A DNA stretch of 41,174 nt from the NCBI GenBank assembly GCA_036001465.1, contig DASYUH010000002.1, positions 1 through 41,174 on the forward strand. The letters run 5' to 3'. Made by a program: the position numbers and the translations under genes. Origin of the DNA: Candidatus Polarisedimenticolia bacterium. Lineage in GTDB: Bacteria; Acidobacteriota; Polarisedimenticolia; Gp22-AA2. The notes below the pieces were generated by a model. The model was not told the origin of the DNA, did no database searches, and saw nothing but the letters and a program-made list of their open reading frames with translations. This document shows, piece by piece, positions 8,677 through 17,180 of the stretch (position 1 is its first letter; every line of letters begins with the position of its first letter).

Positions 8677-10497
8677 TCAGCGGGCCCCGGACGAGGCGGC
8701 CCGCACGAACAGGCCGCCCCCCTGGTCCTCGTAGATCGGATCGGGCCGAAGCGCGGGGCCGGCATCCCGGCGCAGGAGCTCGAACATGCGCGGCGGGGAC
8801 AGGATGTAGACCTCGGGCGCCGGCGCCTCCAGGAGGGTGCGCATCCGGTCGAGGGGGATCATCCTGAACGACGGGTCACGGCGGTACTCGTCCAGGTGAC
8901 GCATGACCCACCAGCTGGAGAACGGGGTGCCGCTCGTGACCAGAAGGACCGGCCTCTTCAGGTAAAAGTTCAGCCCGGGACGGTATTGCTCGTAGCAGAT
9001 GACCAGATCGTCCGGCTTCAGGCGCTTCTCCAGGAAGCGGCTGACGGGACGCGAGGAACGCACCGTGTCCAGATACCCGCTCGCGGCCTGCGCCAGGGGC
9101 ACGACCGCCGCGATCGCCAGGACGGAGGCCGCGAAGAGCGCCGCCGGGCGCCGTTTCCTCAGGGCCATCAGAAGCGCGGCGGCCAGGGCAAGGCCGGCCG
9201 CGGTGAGCCAGAAGAGCAGGCGGTGCGACAGCAGCTCGTCGTACTTCCCGCGGGAGATCCCGTGCGCGATGCCGGCCGGCCCCGCGAGTACCGCAGCCAC
9301 CGCTCCGGCGGCGCACACGACGGCCGTCCAGAAGGCCCCCAAAGCCAGGCTGCGGCAGGCGTCCCCGGAGCCATCGGCCGGCGCGCCGCCCTGGGGTGGA
9401 GTGCGCGCCGGTGCGGTGGCCCGCGCCCACAGCCGTCCGATCAGGAGCGCGAGCGGCACCGCGCACGGCAGCATGTAGGACGGCCTCTTGGAGGCGATCA
9501 GGGAGAAGAACAGCACCAGGGTTCCGAGCCACGCTCCGGAGAAGCCGGTCACGAGACGCCCCCTGTCGGTCTCCGAGGCGAAGCCTGCCCAAGCCTCGCG
9601 CCAGGAACGGCCCCGGCGCACGGCGGCAACCCCCGCGTACAGAACCCATGGGAACAGGCCAGGCAGAATCACCTTGGCGTAGAAATAGAAGGGGCGCGAG
9701 GTCTCGAACCGGTTCGACGTCATCCTCTCGAGGTTCTCCCCGATGACGGCGTAGTGCAGGTACCCCGGGTTGCGCGACTCGACCAGGATCAGCCAGGGCA
9801 CGATGACGGCCGCATAGAGCAGCATGCCCTGGGCCCACCCGAGTCTCTTGAGCATCCCGGGCCGCCTGCGGAGGACAGCCCAGACCACGGCGATCAGAAC
9901 GGGGGCCACGAGAGCGACCGGTCCCTTGGTGATCGTCCCGATTCCGGCCGACAGGAAGAACAGGGCGCCGGGCAGGCGCCCGGCGCGTCCCTCCATCGCC
10001 TCGAAGGCCATGAGACAGCTCACCGTCATGCAGAAGGTCAGCATCATGTCGAAGATGACGATTCGCCCGAAGACGATGTACAGAGGGGAGAGCGCCAGCG
10101 CGAAGGCGGCGAACCAACCGGCCCTCTCGCCCAGGTGGCGCCGGGCGAACCGGAAGACCAGGGCGATCCCAGCCAGGGCGAAGAGGGCCGACGGAGCGCG
10201 CGCCGCCATCTCGCTGACCCCCAGGAGTCGATAGGACAACGCCACGGCCCAGAAGAAGGCAGGAGGCTTGTCGAGATATCGGGCGCCGTCCAGGTGGGGC
10301 GTGACCCAGTCACCGGTTTCGAGGATCTCGCGCGCCGCCTCGGCGTTCCGGCCTTCATCGGGATCCCCCAGGCCGGCCAACCCGAGACGAAACAAAAAGA
10401 TGGGCGCGCACAGGAGGAGAATGACGAGGGTCGCCGGCATCGCGGCGTGCCATCGGGTTGCGGGGGGATTCGACACCGAAAATTCGCTGGGGCCCAT
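8677..10497 (-). CDS. ArnT/PMT-like GT-C glycosyltransferase
   Basis: This 606-residue integral membrane protein has about a dozen hydrophobic segments and a soluble C-terminal tail. The first periplasmic loop carries the acidic GLGDPDEGRNAE (Asp47-Glu48) and YLDKPP (residues 74-79), typical of ArnT/PMT family enzymes. These transfer a sugar from a polyprenyl-phosphate donor to lipid A, proteins or other acceptors on the periplasmic side. Donor and acceptor are unknown here. The gene reads toward asnB with a 73-bp gap and diverges from the FG-GAP gene at 10643. A sigma70-like promoter overlapping a perfect palindrome lies only a few bases before the ATG at 10497. The message may be almost leaderless, or the true start may be the Met at residue 20 (10440). 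Confidence 0.88.
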   Translation of the reverse strand: MGPSEFSVSNPPATRWHAAMPATLVILLLCAPIFLFRLGLAGLGDPDEGRNAEAAREILETGDWVTPHLDGARYLDKPPAFFWAVALSYRLLGVSEMAARAPSALFALAGIALVFRFARRHLGERAGWFAAFALALSPLYIVFGRIVIFDMMLTFCMTVSCLMAFEAMEGRAGRLPGALFFLSAGIGTITKGPVALVAPVLIAVVWAVLRRRPGMLKRLGWAQGMLLYAAVIVPWLILVESRNPGYLHYAVIGENLERMTSNRFETSRPFYFYAKVILPGLFPWVLYAGVAAVRRGRSWREAWAGFASETDRGRLVTGFSGAWLGTLVLFFSLIASKRPSYMLPCAVPLALLIGRLWARATAPARTPPQGGAPADGSGDACRSLALGAFWTAVVCAAGAVAAVLAGPAGIAHGISRGKYDELLSHRLLFWLTAAGLALAAALLMALRKRRPAALFAASVLAIAAVVPLAQAASGYLDTVRSSRPVSRFLEKRLKPDDLVICYEQYRPGLNFYLKRPVLLVTSGTPFSSWWVMRHLDEYRRDPSFRMIPLDRMRTLLEAPAPEVYILSPPRMFELLRRDAGPALRPDPIYEDQGGGLFVRAASSGAR

Positions 10498-10506
10498 GTT
10501 GGCGGT

Positions 10507-10532
10507 CGAAGGATAGGCAGTTGACCTAATAA
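10507..10532 (+). repeat. upstream block shared by both FG-GAP genes, copy 1
   Basis: This 26-bp block begins CGAAGGATAGG and matches 14815-14840 at 22 of 26 positions. Both copies sit about 135-147 bp before the start of an FG-GAP gene. In copy 1 it overlaps the minus-strand -10 of the glycosyltransferase gene. In copy 2 it overlaps the last codons of the first FG-GAP gene. It is most simply explained by duplication of the gene together with its upstream region. Confidence 0.6.
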
Positions 10533-10539
10533 GGTCAAC
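10510..10539 (-). promoter_or_regulatory. promoter with overlapping palindrome for the GT-C gene
   Basis: On the minus strand the -35 is TTGACC (10538-10533), the spacer is 17 nt and the -10 is TATCCT (10515-10510). The -35 lies inside a perfect inverted repeat, GTTGACCT-AATA-AGGTCAAC (10520-10539), which looks like an operator for a dimeric repressor. The gap between the divergent genes is only 145 bp, so a bound factor could affect both. No candidate regulator is encoded in the window. Confidence 0.5.
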
Positions 10540-10577
10540 CCATAATCACGATCTGATCCACTGGAAAAATTTCGGCA

Positions 10578-10606
10578 TTGCCGGCTGGGACACTTCGGCG
10601 TATATG
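10578..10606 (+). promoter_or_regulatory. promoter of the first FG-GAP gene
   Basis: A -35 TTGCCG (10578-10583) and a -10 TATATG (10601-10606) are separated by 17 nt and lie 36 nt before the ATG at 10643. Each box matches four of six consensus bases. The paralogous gene downstream has the same architecture and a very similar -10 (see 14888-14916), which strengthens the call. Confidence 0.5.
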
Positions 10607-10642
10607 GGGCGCTACATCTTTCCTCTTTCGGCGGACAGGTGA

Positions 10643-13600
10643 ATGCTGCGTTTGTGTCTTGTAGGAACAGTCGCAATCCTGACTGCCGTCGTGCTCCCGA
10701 GCGGCCCGGTTTCGGTCGGTGGAAACCCGGAATCGATTCCCGCGAATGCCTGGTCCGACGAGGCATGGGCATCCATCTCCCAGGCTGAATACGACTTCAA
10801 GGCCCGACCCGACGGAGCCTGGACCGCCCCGAACCGCGCCCAGGGGCTCCGCCTGACGACGCGCGGTTCGGTCGCCCGGGTCACGCCCCGGACGGAGGGG
10901 GACGCGCCATGGGTCCTGAGTCTTGGGCTCAGAGGCGTGGGTCGCGAGGGGAGGATGACCGGGGTCCCGCCCGGTGCCGTACGGGCCGCCGGGAACCGGA
11001 TCGAGCATCGCCGTGACAGTCTGGGACTGACCGAATGGTACGTCAATCTGAGGACCGGCATCGAGCAGGGCTTCACCCTCGATCGCCGTCCGGCGGCGGC
11101 GGACACGGCCTCGCCTCTCGTCCTCGACCTCTTCTACGAAGGCGGCCTCGAGGCACGACAGGAGGAAGCCGGAGGCGCGGTCCTGTTCTCCCTGCCCTCA
11201 CCTGGGGCTGTCCATCGCACGGATATCCTGCGCTACGCGGACCTGGCGGTCGCCGACGCGGACGGCAAGCCGGTCGTGGCCGCGCTCGATCTGGCTCCCG
11301 GCTCCCTGCGGATCACGATTCAGGACGAAGGGCATCCGTATCCGCTGATCGTCGATCCGACCATCGTCGTGCCCGCCTGGACCGGGCGCGGGGATCAATT
11401 TGAAGAGCTGTTTGGAGCCTCGGTGGCGGGGGCCGGAGACGTCAATGGCGACGGCTACGACGATCTGATCGTCGGCGCGCCCCGCTTCGACGGCGGTTTC
11501 TTCGACGAGGGGCGCGCCTTCCTCTTCCTCGGGTCGCCGACCGGACCCTCGGCCGTCCCCGCCTGGACCATGAGCGGCGATCAGACAGGCTGCAGGTACG
11601 GAGGCGCCGTCGCCTCGGCGGGGGACGTCAACAACGACGGCTACGCCGACGTCATCGTCGGCGCCCCCAACTACGACTTCGTCCAGGTCGACGAGGGGCG
11701 CGCCTTCGTCTACCTCGGCTCGGCCGGCGGGCTGGGCACCGTGCCGGTCTGGATGGCCGAGCCGGATCAGAACCTGGCCGCGTTCGGGGCCGCCGTCGCC
11801 TCCGCGGGGGACTTGAACGGCGACGGCTACGACGACGTGATCGTCGGGGCGCCGCTCTTCGACTCTCCCTTCAACACGGACGAGGGGGCCGCCTTCGTCT
11901 ACCTCGGATCGGCCTCCGGGCCTTCTCCTTCCCCGGCCTGGGTCGAGGGGAGCGGCCTGTTCAATTCGGCCTTCGGGACCTCGGTCGCCTCCGCCGGCGA
12001 TGTGAACCGCGACGGCTTCGACGACGTGATCGTCGGTGCCCCGCTCTTCGACAACGCCGGCTTCTCCGATCAGGGGCGGGCCTACGTCTATCAGGGATCG
12101 GCCACGGGGCTGTCGCCGAACCCGGCATGGACCGCCGATGGCAGCAAGACCCTCGCGCGCTTCGGCTCTTCCGTGGCCTCCGCGGGCGACGTCAACTATG
12201 ACGGCTACGACGATGTGATCATCGGGGCCCCGATCTATGACTCGGGCCGGGCCTTCATCTATCACGGGTCGGCGACGGGCCTGAGCCTGACGCCCAACTG
12301 GAACAACAAGATCAACCTGTCGCCGGCCGAGTACGGCGCTTCGGTGGCGGGCGTGGGGGACCTCGACGGCGACGGCTTCGACGACGTCGTGGTCGGCGCC
12401 CCCAAGGTCGACGACCACACGACCACCTCGGTCGGTCTCATCAGGGCCTTCTACGGCGGCGCCATGGGGGCGGGCAACACCGCCGCCTTCAGCGCGCAGG
12501 AGACCCAGGCGGGGGCGCTGCTCGGCGGCGCCGTGGCGAGGGCGGGGGACGTGAACGGCGACGGCCTCGGCGACATCATTGCCGGCGCCACCGGCCTCGA
12601 CAACCCCGACCTGCAAGTATCCCTGGCGGGGGCCGCCCACCTGTACCTGGGCTTCCGGACGACCCCCTGCGTGCCGGCTCCCGAGCTCTGCAACCGCAGG
12701 GACGACGACTGCGACGGCGTCGTCGACGACAACCTGGGCACGACGACCTGCGGCACCGGCACCTGCTCGCGCACCGTCGACAATTGCGTCGACGGTTTCC
12801 CGCAGACCTGCACCCCCGGCGCCCCGGGCACCGAGACCTGCAACGGCCTCGACGACGACTGCGACGGGACGACCGACGAAGGCTTCGACGTCGATGGCGA
12901 CGGCTTCACCACGTGCGCGGGCGACTGCAACGACGGGGTGGCGTCGATCCATCCGGGCGCTCCCGAGGTCTGCAACGGCCTGGATGACAACTGCAACCAG
13001 GTCATTGATGAAGGAGGTCCCGACAGCGACGGGGACGGGATCCCGGACTGCCTCGATCCCGACGATGACAACGACCGGGTGCCCGACGGCACCGACTGCG
13101 CCCCGCTCGTCAACAGCGTCAGCGCCGTGCCGGGGGAGGTCGGGCAGACCGTGCGGGCCGTGCCCGGTCCACCTCAAGGCAGCTACACCTGGACGCCGAT
13201 CGTCCAGGCCAACGTCCACAACGTCTACCGCAGCGTCTGGGACCGCCGCAGTGGAAACTGGAACGACACGCTGGGCTGCCTGTATTCCGAGGCCATCGGA
13301 AACCGCTTCAGCGAAACCGCCAACCCTCCAGCCGGGTCGGCCTTCTACTACGTCATCACGGGCGTCAATCGCTGCGGCGAAGGCCCCGCCGGCTTCTCCA
13401 GCACCGGCCAGCCGCGCCTGATCCCCATACAGTGCGTGCACCTCGGGCTCGACACCGATGGCGACACGATCCAGGATTGGGATGACGACTGTCCGCTCGT
13501 GTCCAACGCGAGCCAGGCCGACGCCGATCTCGACGGCCGCGGCGACGCCTGCGACAACTGCGCCGCCACCGCGAACGCCGGCCAGGTGGACGCCGACACC

Positions 13601-14824
13601 AACGGGATCGGAGACGTCTGCCAGGACCTGGACCATGACGGCTACCTCGCCACCGTGGACTGCAACGACAACGATCCGATGGTTCACCCGGATGCCACCG
13701 AGACCTGCAACGCGCGCGACGACAACTGCGACGGCGCGACCGACGAGAACCTCGGGACGACGACCTGCGGCGTCGGGGTCTGCACGCGGACGGTGAACAA
13801 CTGCGTGGGCGGCGTGAGCCAGACCTGCACGCCCGGCACGCCGACCGCCGAGGTCTGCAACAACCTCGACGACGACTGCGACGGTTCGGTCGACGAGGGC
13901 ACCACGACCTGCGGCGTCGGGGCCTGCACGCGCACGGTCAACAGGTGCGCCGGCGGAGTCCCGCAGACCTGCACGCCCGGGACGCCGACGGCGGAGACGT
14001 GCAACGGCATCGACGACGACTGCGACGGGGCGACCGACGAGAACCTCGGCACGACGACGTGCGGCGTCGGGGCGTGCACGCGGACGGTGAACAACTGCGT
14101 GGGCGGCGTCATCCAGACCTGCACGCCCGGCGCGCCGACAGCGGAGACCTGCAACGGCATCGACGACGACTGCGACGGGGCGACGGATGAGAACCTCGGC
14201 ACGACGACGTGCGGCGTCGGGGCGTGCACGCGGACGGTGAACAACTGCGTGGGCGGCGTGAGCCAGACCTGCGCGCCCGGCGCGCCGACGGCGGAGACCT
14301 GCAACGGCATCGACGACGACTGCGACGGGGCGACCGACGAGAACCTCGGCACGACGACGTGCGGCGTCGGGGCGTGCACGCGGACGGTGAACAACTGCGT
14401 GGGCGGCGTGAGCCAGACCTGCACGCCCGGGACACCCGCAGCAGACGATGAAACGTGCAATGGCATCGACGAGGACTGCGACGGTTCGGTGGATGAAGAC
14501 TACGCTTCCGTGGAAACGACCTGCGGCGTGGGGGCCTGCGCCGCGACCGGGTTGACTTCCTGCGTGAACGGGTCGGTGGAGGACAGTTGCGTGCCAGGGA
14601 CGCCTACGGAAGAGATCTGCTCCGATGCGATCGACAACGATTGTGATGGCGAAATTGATGAAGGCTGCCCGATTTCGGTGGGCGGTGATGTCACGCGAGC
14701 GGGTTTCAGCCCTCAACGCTCCGAGCCGACCCCCTCCTTTCGCAGCAAGGATCCTGCTCGACCGGCCGATGGACGATCCACGACCCGAAATCCTTCCTGG
14801 ATGATGTTGTCCGCCGAAGGATAG
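10643..14824 (+). CDS. Secreted FG-GAP propeller protein with MopE/TSP3 repeat tail
   Basis: The 1393-residue protein begins with a signal peptide (MLRLCLVGTVAILTAVVL) and an N-terminal domain of about 210 residues ending in YPLIVDPTIVVP. Seven FG-GAP repeats follow (about 240-670), each with a calcium-loop motif such as DVNGDGYDDLIVGAP; seven blades form an integrin-alpha-like propeller. The tail has ten MopE-type CNxxDDDCDG motifs. They are interrupted by a TSP3-like stretch (DADLDGRGDACDNC) and an FnIII-like module (about 825-930) ending SAFYYVITGVNRCGEGP. The protein is rich in Asp and Cys, so calcium binding and disulphide-stabilised extracellular structure are likely. MopE itself binds copper, but the copper ligands cannot be verified here. 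No sorting signal or anchor is visible at the C-terminus. A shorter paralog follows directly. Confidence 0.9.
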   Translation: MLRLCLVGTVAILTAVVLPSGPVSVGGNPESIPANAWSDEAWASISQAEYDFKARPDGAWTAPNRAQGLRLTTRGSVARVTPRTEGDAPWVLSLGLRGVGREGRMTGVPPGAVRAAGNRIEHRRDSLGLTEWYVNLRTGIEQGFTLDRRPAAADTASPLVLDLFYEGGLEARQEEAGGAVLFSLPSPGAVHRTDILRYADLAVADADGKPVVAALDLAPGSLRITIQDEGHPYPLIVDPTIVVPAWTGRGDQFEELFGASVAGAGDVNGDGYDDLIVGAPRFDGGFFDEGRAFLFLGSPTGPSAVPAWTMSGDQTGCRYGGAVASAGDVNNDGYADVIVGAPNYDFVQVDEGRAFVYLGSAGGLGTVPVWMAEPDQNLAAFGAAVASAGDLNGDGYDDVIVGAPLFDSPFNTDEGAAFVYLGSASGPSPSPAWVEGSGLFNSAFGTSVASAGDVNRDGFDDVIVGAPLFDNAGFSDQGRAYVYQGSATGLSPNPAWTADGSKTLARFGSSVASAGDVNYDGYDDVIIGAPIYDSGRAFIYHGSATGLSLTPNWNNKINLSPAEYGASVAGVGDLDGDGFDDVVVGAPKVDDHTTTSVGLIRAFYGGAMGAGNTAAFSAQETQAGALLGGAVARAGDVNGDGLGDIIAGATGLDNPDLQVSLAGAAHLYLGFRTTPCVPAPELCNRRDDDCDGVVDDNLGTTTCGTGTCSRTVDNCVDGFPQTCTPGAPGTETCNGLDDDCDGTTDEGFDVDGDGFTTCAGDCNDGVASIHPGAPEVCNGLDDNCNQVIDEGGPDSDGDGIPDCLDPDDDNDRVPDGTDCAPLVNSVSAVPGEVGQTVRAVPGPPQGSYTWTPIVQANVHNVYRSVWDRRSGNWNDTLGCLYSEAIGNRFSETANPPAGSAFYYVITGVNRCGEGPAGFSSTGQPRLIPIQCVHLGLDTDGDTIQDWDDDCPLVSNASQADADLDGRGDACDNCAATANAGQVDADTNGIGDVCQDLDHDGYLATVDCNDNDPMVHPDATETCNARDDNCDGATDENLGTTTCGVGVCTRTVNNCVGGVSQTCTPGTPTAEVCNNLDDDCDGSVDEGTTTCGVGACTRTVNRCAGGVPQTCTPGTPTAETCNGIDDDCDGATDENLGTTTCGVGACTRTVNNCVGGVIQTCTPGAPTAETCNGIDDDCDGATDENLGTTTCGVGACTRTVNNCVGGVSQTCAPGAPTAETCNGIDDDCDGATDENLGTTTCGVGACTRTVNNCVGGVSQTCTPGTPAADDETCNGIDEDCDGSVDEDYASVETTCGVGACAATGLTSCVNGSVEDSCVPGTPTEEICSDAIDNDCDGEIDEGCPISVGGDVTRAGFSPQRSEPTPSFRSKDPARPADGRSTTRNPSWMMLSAEG
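13994..14443 (+). repeat. three tandem 150-bp MopE-type repeat units
   Basis: Units at 13994-14143, 14144-14293 and 14294-14443 are nearly identical in DNA, each coding 50 residues from ETCNGIDDDCDG to a PGxPxA end. More diverged versions flank them (from about 12690 and from 13700). The near identity at silent sites points to recent expansion by unequal recombination or slippage. The copy number may vary between strains and could be miscounted in an assembly. Confidence 0.88.
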
Positions 14825-14840
14825 GTAGTCGGCCTAATCA
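14815..14840 (+). repeat. upstream block shared by both FG-GAP genes, copy 2
   Basis: This is the second copy of the 26-bp block at 10507-10532 (22 of 26 identical). It includes the stop codon of the first FG-GAP gene. Unlike copy 1 it lacks the palindrome, so the palindrome is probably specific to the glycosyltransferase promoter. Confidence 0.6.
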
Positions 14841-14887
14841 CGGAATCCTGCGGTCTGAGTCGCGAAGAATCCGATTTTATCGGGGGG

Positions 14888-14916
14888 TTGTGCGCGGCGG
14901 GTTTTTGACGTATATA
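14888..14916 (+). promoter_or_regulatory. promoter of the second FG-GAP gene
   Basis: A -35 TTGTGC (14888-14893), 17-nt spacer and -10 TATATA (14911-14916) lie 45 nt before the ATG at 14962, with AGGAGG just before that start. The layout repeats that of the first paralog, including CGTATAT/GCGTATAT around the -10. This implies that each copy has its own promoter and is not read only from the upstream gene. Confidence 0.5.
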
Positions 14917-14961
14917 GCGGCCTGAAACCCTGGATGATCCCCTGCCGAGGAGGACAGACTG

Positions 14962-17019
14962 ATGCTGCGTACATGCCTTGTGTGCACGGCCATGGGAGTC
15001 GGCGCACTGATGCTGGCGAGCCCGGCGATACCCAACGCAGGGCAAGGAGTGGCCTGCTCCTCCATGGACTGGACGCGCGAAGCAGCGCATGCGATCGCCA
15101 CAGCCGAATACGAGTTCTCTGCCGTGGATGGTGGCGGCTGGTCGGCTCCCAACCGGAGCCAGGGGCTCCGGCTGAAGGCAGACAGCTCGGGGATGCAGGT
15201 TTCTCCACGCCTGGCGGGGAGCACGCCGTGGTCACTCGGCTTCGAGCTGCAGGCCGTCGGACGCGAGGGTGCGATGACCCCGATCCTCCCCGGCACGGTG
15301 ACGGCCGCAGGCAACCGGACTGAAATTCGGCGCGAAGCACTCGGCCTGAGCGAGTGGTACGTCAATTTACGCAGCGGAATCGAGCAGGGATTCACGATCG
15401 ACCGGCGCCCATTGACGGGCGGGGGTGACTCTGCGTTGCTTCTGGACGTGGCCTTCGACGGCGGGCTCGAAGCGCGTCGGGACGAAACCGACGGCGCCGT
15501 CCTGTTCTCGGACGGTCCGTCCGGCGCCGTCCTGCGCTATGAGAACCTGGCGGTGGCCGACGCGGATGGGCACCCCGTAGTGGCCGAGCTGGCGCTCCTT
15601 CCGGGAATTCTGAGGATCGCCGTCCGGGACGCAGGGCATCCGTATCCGCTGGTGATCGATCCCACCATCATCGTCCCGGGCTGGACCGGGCTGGGTGACC
15701 AGTTCGAGGAGTTCTTCGGTGCCTCGGTCGCGGGCGCTGGCGATGTCAACGGAGATGGGTTCGACGACGTGATCGTCGGAGCCTACCGGTTCGACGGCGG
15801 CTTTTTCGACGAGGGAAGGGTCTTCGTCTTCACCGGCTCACCGACGGGGCCCTCACCCATTCCGGCATGGACCGCCGAAGGGCACCAGACAGGGGCGTGG
15901 TTCGGCTTTTCGGTCGCGACGGCGGGGGACGTGAACGGGGACGGCTACGCCGACGTCATCATCGGCGCCCGGTTGTTCGACAATCTCCAGGTGGACGAGG
16001 GGCGCGCGTATGTCTATCTCGGCTCCTCCGTGGGACTGGGGTCGGTGCCGGCATGGACCGGGGAGCCCGATCAGAACAGGGCGGCCTTCGGCTCCTCGGT
16101 TGCTTCGGCAGGGGACGTGAATGGCGACGGCTACGACGACGTCGTCGTCGGGGCGCCCGACTTTGACACGGCCTTCAACACCGACGAGGGTCGCGCCTTC
16201 CTGTACCTCGGTTCGGCCGCCGGTCCGTCCCTCTCTCCAAACTGGAGCGCGGGGAGCGGGCGATTCTCTTCCGCCTACGGGTTCTCCGTGGCTTCGGCCG
16301 GCGACGTCAACGGGGACGGGTATGGCGATGTCATCGTCGGAGCACCCCTCTTCGACAACGCTGGTTTCCCGGATGAAGGGCGCGTCTTCGTCTATGCCGG
16401 CTCGGCGGCCGGGCCCTCCCTCGAGCCGGTGTGGATCGCCGACGGCAACAAGGTGCTGGCCCAGTTTGGATATTCCGTGGCCGGGGCGGGGGATCTCAGC
16501 GGCGACGGCATCGGCGACGTGATCATCGGAGCGCCCTTCGATGGTTCCGGTCGGGTTCTCATTTTCTATGGGTCCACGACCGGGCTGAACCTGGTGTCCG
16601 GCTTCAACGCCAAGATCAACAAGAGCCCGGCCGAGTTCGGCGCCTCCGTGGCCGGCGTCGGCGACATCAACGGAGACGGCATCGGGGACGTCGCCATTGG
16701 CGCACCGCGTGTGGGCGACCAGACCACCCCAGCCGCCGGGATTGTCAGGGTTTACTATGGAAGCCGCATGGGCGTGGGGAATCCACCCGCCTTCGGCGTG
16801 ACGGAAACCCAGCCGAACGCGCTTCTCGGGGGATCGGTTTCAAGCGCCGGGGATGTCAACGGCGACGGTCTGGCCGACATCATTGCGGGTGCCAGCGGCC
16901 TGGACAATGTCCCGTTGCAGGCGGCGAGCTCGGGCGGGGCGCGCGTCTACATGGGATTTCGGACTCGGCAGACGGCGCTCTCCAACGGCGCCCTCCATGG
17001 CATTCGATTCACCGATTGA
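14962..17019 (+). CDS. Secreted FG-GAP propeller protein, short paralog
   Basis: The 685-residue protein has a signal peptide (MLRTCLVCTAMGVGALML), the same N-terminal domain as the preceding gene (SEWYVNLRSGIEQGFTIDRR; YPLVIDPTIIVP), and seven FG-GAP repeats with DxNGDG loops. It can be aligned with its neighbour almost residue for residue up to YxGFRT. There the neighbour continues into about 720 residues of MopE/TSP3 repeats, but this copy ends after 17 unrelated residues. The stop codon lies two bases before the left inverted repeat of an insertion sequence. Either the short form is original, or the tail was lost in a rearrangement involving the element. AGGAGG precedes the ATG. It is probably an extracellular calcium-binding propeller; the ligand is unknown. 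Confidence 0.9.
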   Translation: MLRTCLVCTAMGVGALMLASPAIPNAGQGVACSSMDWTREAAHAIATAEYEFSAVDGGGWSAPNRSQGLRLKADSSGMQVSPRLAGSTPWSLGFELQAVGREGAMTPILPGTVTAAGNRTEIRREALGLSEWYVNLRSGIEQGFTIDRRPLTGGGDSALLLDVAFDGGLEARRDETDGAVLFSDGPSGAVLRYENLAVADADGHPVVAELALLPGILRIAVRDAGHPYPLVIDPTIIVPGWTGLGDQFEEFFGASVAGAGDVNGDGFDDVIVGAYRFDGGFFDEGRVFVFTGSPTGPSPIPAWTAEGHQTGAWFGFSVATAGDVNGDGYADVIIGARLFDNLQVDEGRAYVYLGSSVGLGSVPAWTGEPDQNRAAFGSSVASAGDVNGDGYDDVVVGAPDFDTAFNTDEGRAFLYLGSAAGPSLSPNWSAGSGRFSSAYGFSVASAGDVNGDGYGDVIVGAPLFDNAGFPDEGRVFVYAGSAAGPSLEPVWIADGNKVLAQFGYSVAGAGDLSGDGIGDVIIGAPFDGSGRVLIFYGSTTGLNLVSGFNAKINKSPAEFGASVAGVGDINGDGIGDVAIGAPRVGDQTTPAAGIVRVYYGSRMGVGNPPAFGVTETQPNALLGGSVSSAGDVNGDGLADIIAGASGLDNVPLQAASSGGARVYMGFRTRQTALSNGALHGIRFTD

Positions 17020-17021
17020 CT

Positions 17022-17044
17022 TCATGGTGGTGCGGAGGTTGTTG
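17022..17044 (+). repeat. left terminal inverted repeat of the IS
   Basis: It begins TCATGGTGGTGCG and ends TTGTTG, with two mismatches to the right end (positions 14 and 17 of the repeat). It starts two bases after the stop codon of the short FG-GAP paralog. Confidence 0.82.
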
Positions 17045-17180
17045 CGACCGGGGCCGGACGGGATGTGCGGACGATGGCCGCAGGCGGTCGTCAGGGTCTT
17101 GGGCCGCGCCACGTAACCCTTTCAGATAGAAGAGTTGCGAATCTTCCCTGACGGGCACGCCGTTTGATGCTCCGGGGGGA

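Noticed and set aside
6687-8867. 726-codon plus-strand frame opposite asnB
   Set aside because: The translation is Arg/Glu/Gly-rich without domains; asnB on the other strand has all catalytic motifs.
12690-14680. Possible CRISPR array
   Set aside because: The repeats are 150 bp, contiguous and coding in frame; there are no unique spacers and no cas genes.
11198-14716. 1172-codon open frame antisense to the first FG-GAP gene
   Set aside because: It is an artefact of GC-rich, GAC/GTC-rich repeats; the translation is low-complexity Ala/Val/Arg/Asp with no domain, and the sense strand has a signal peptide and clear repeats.
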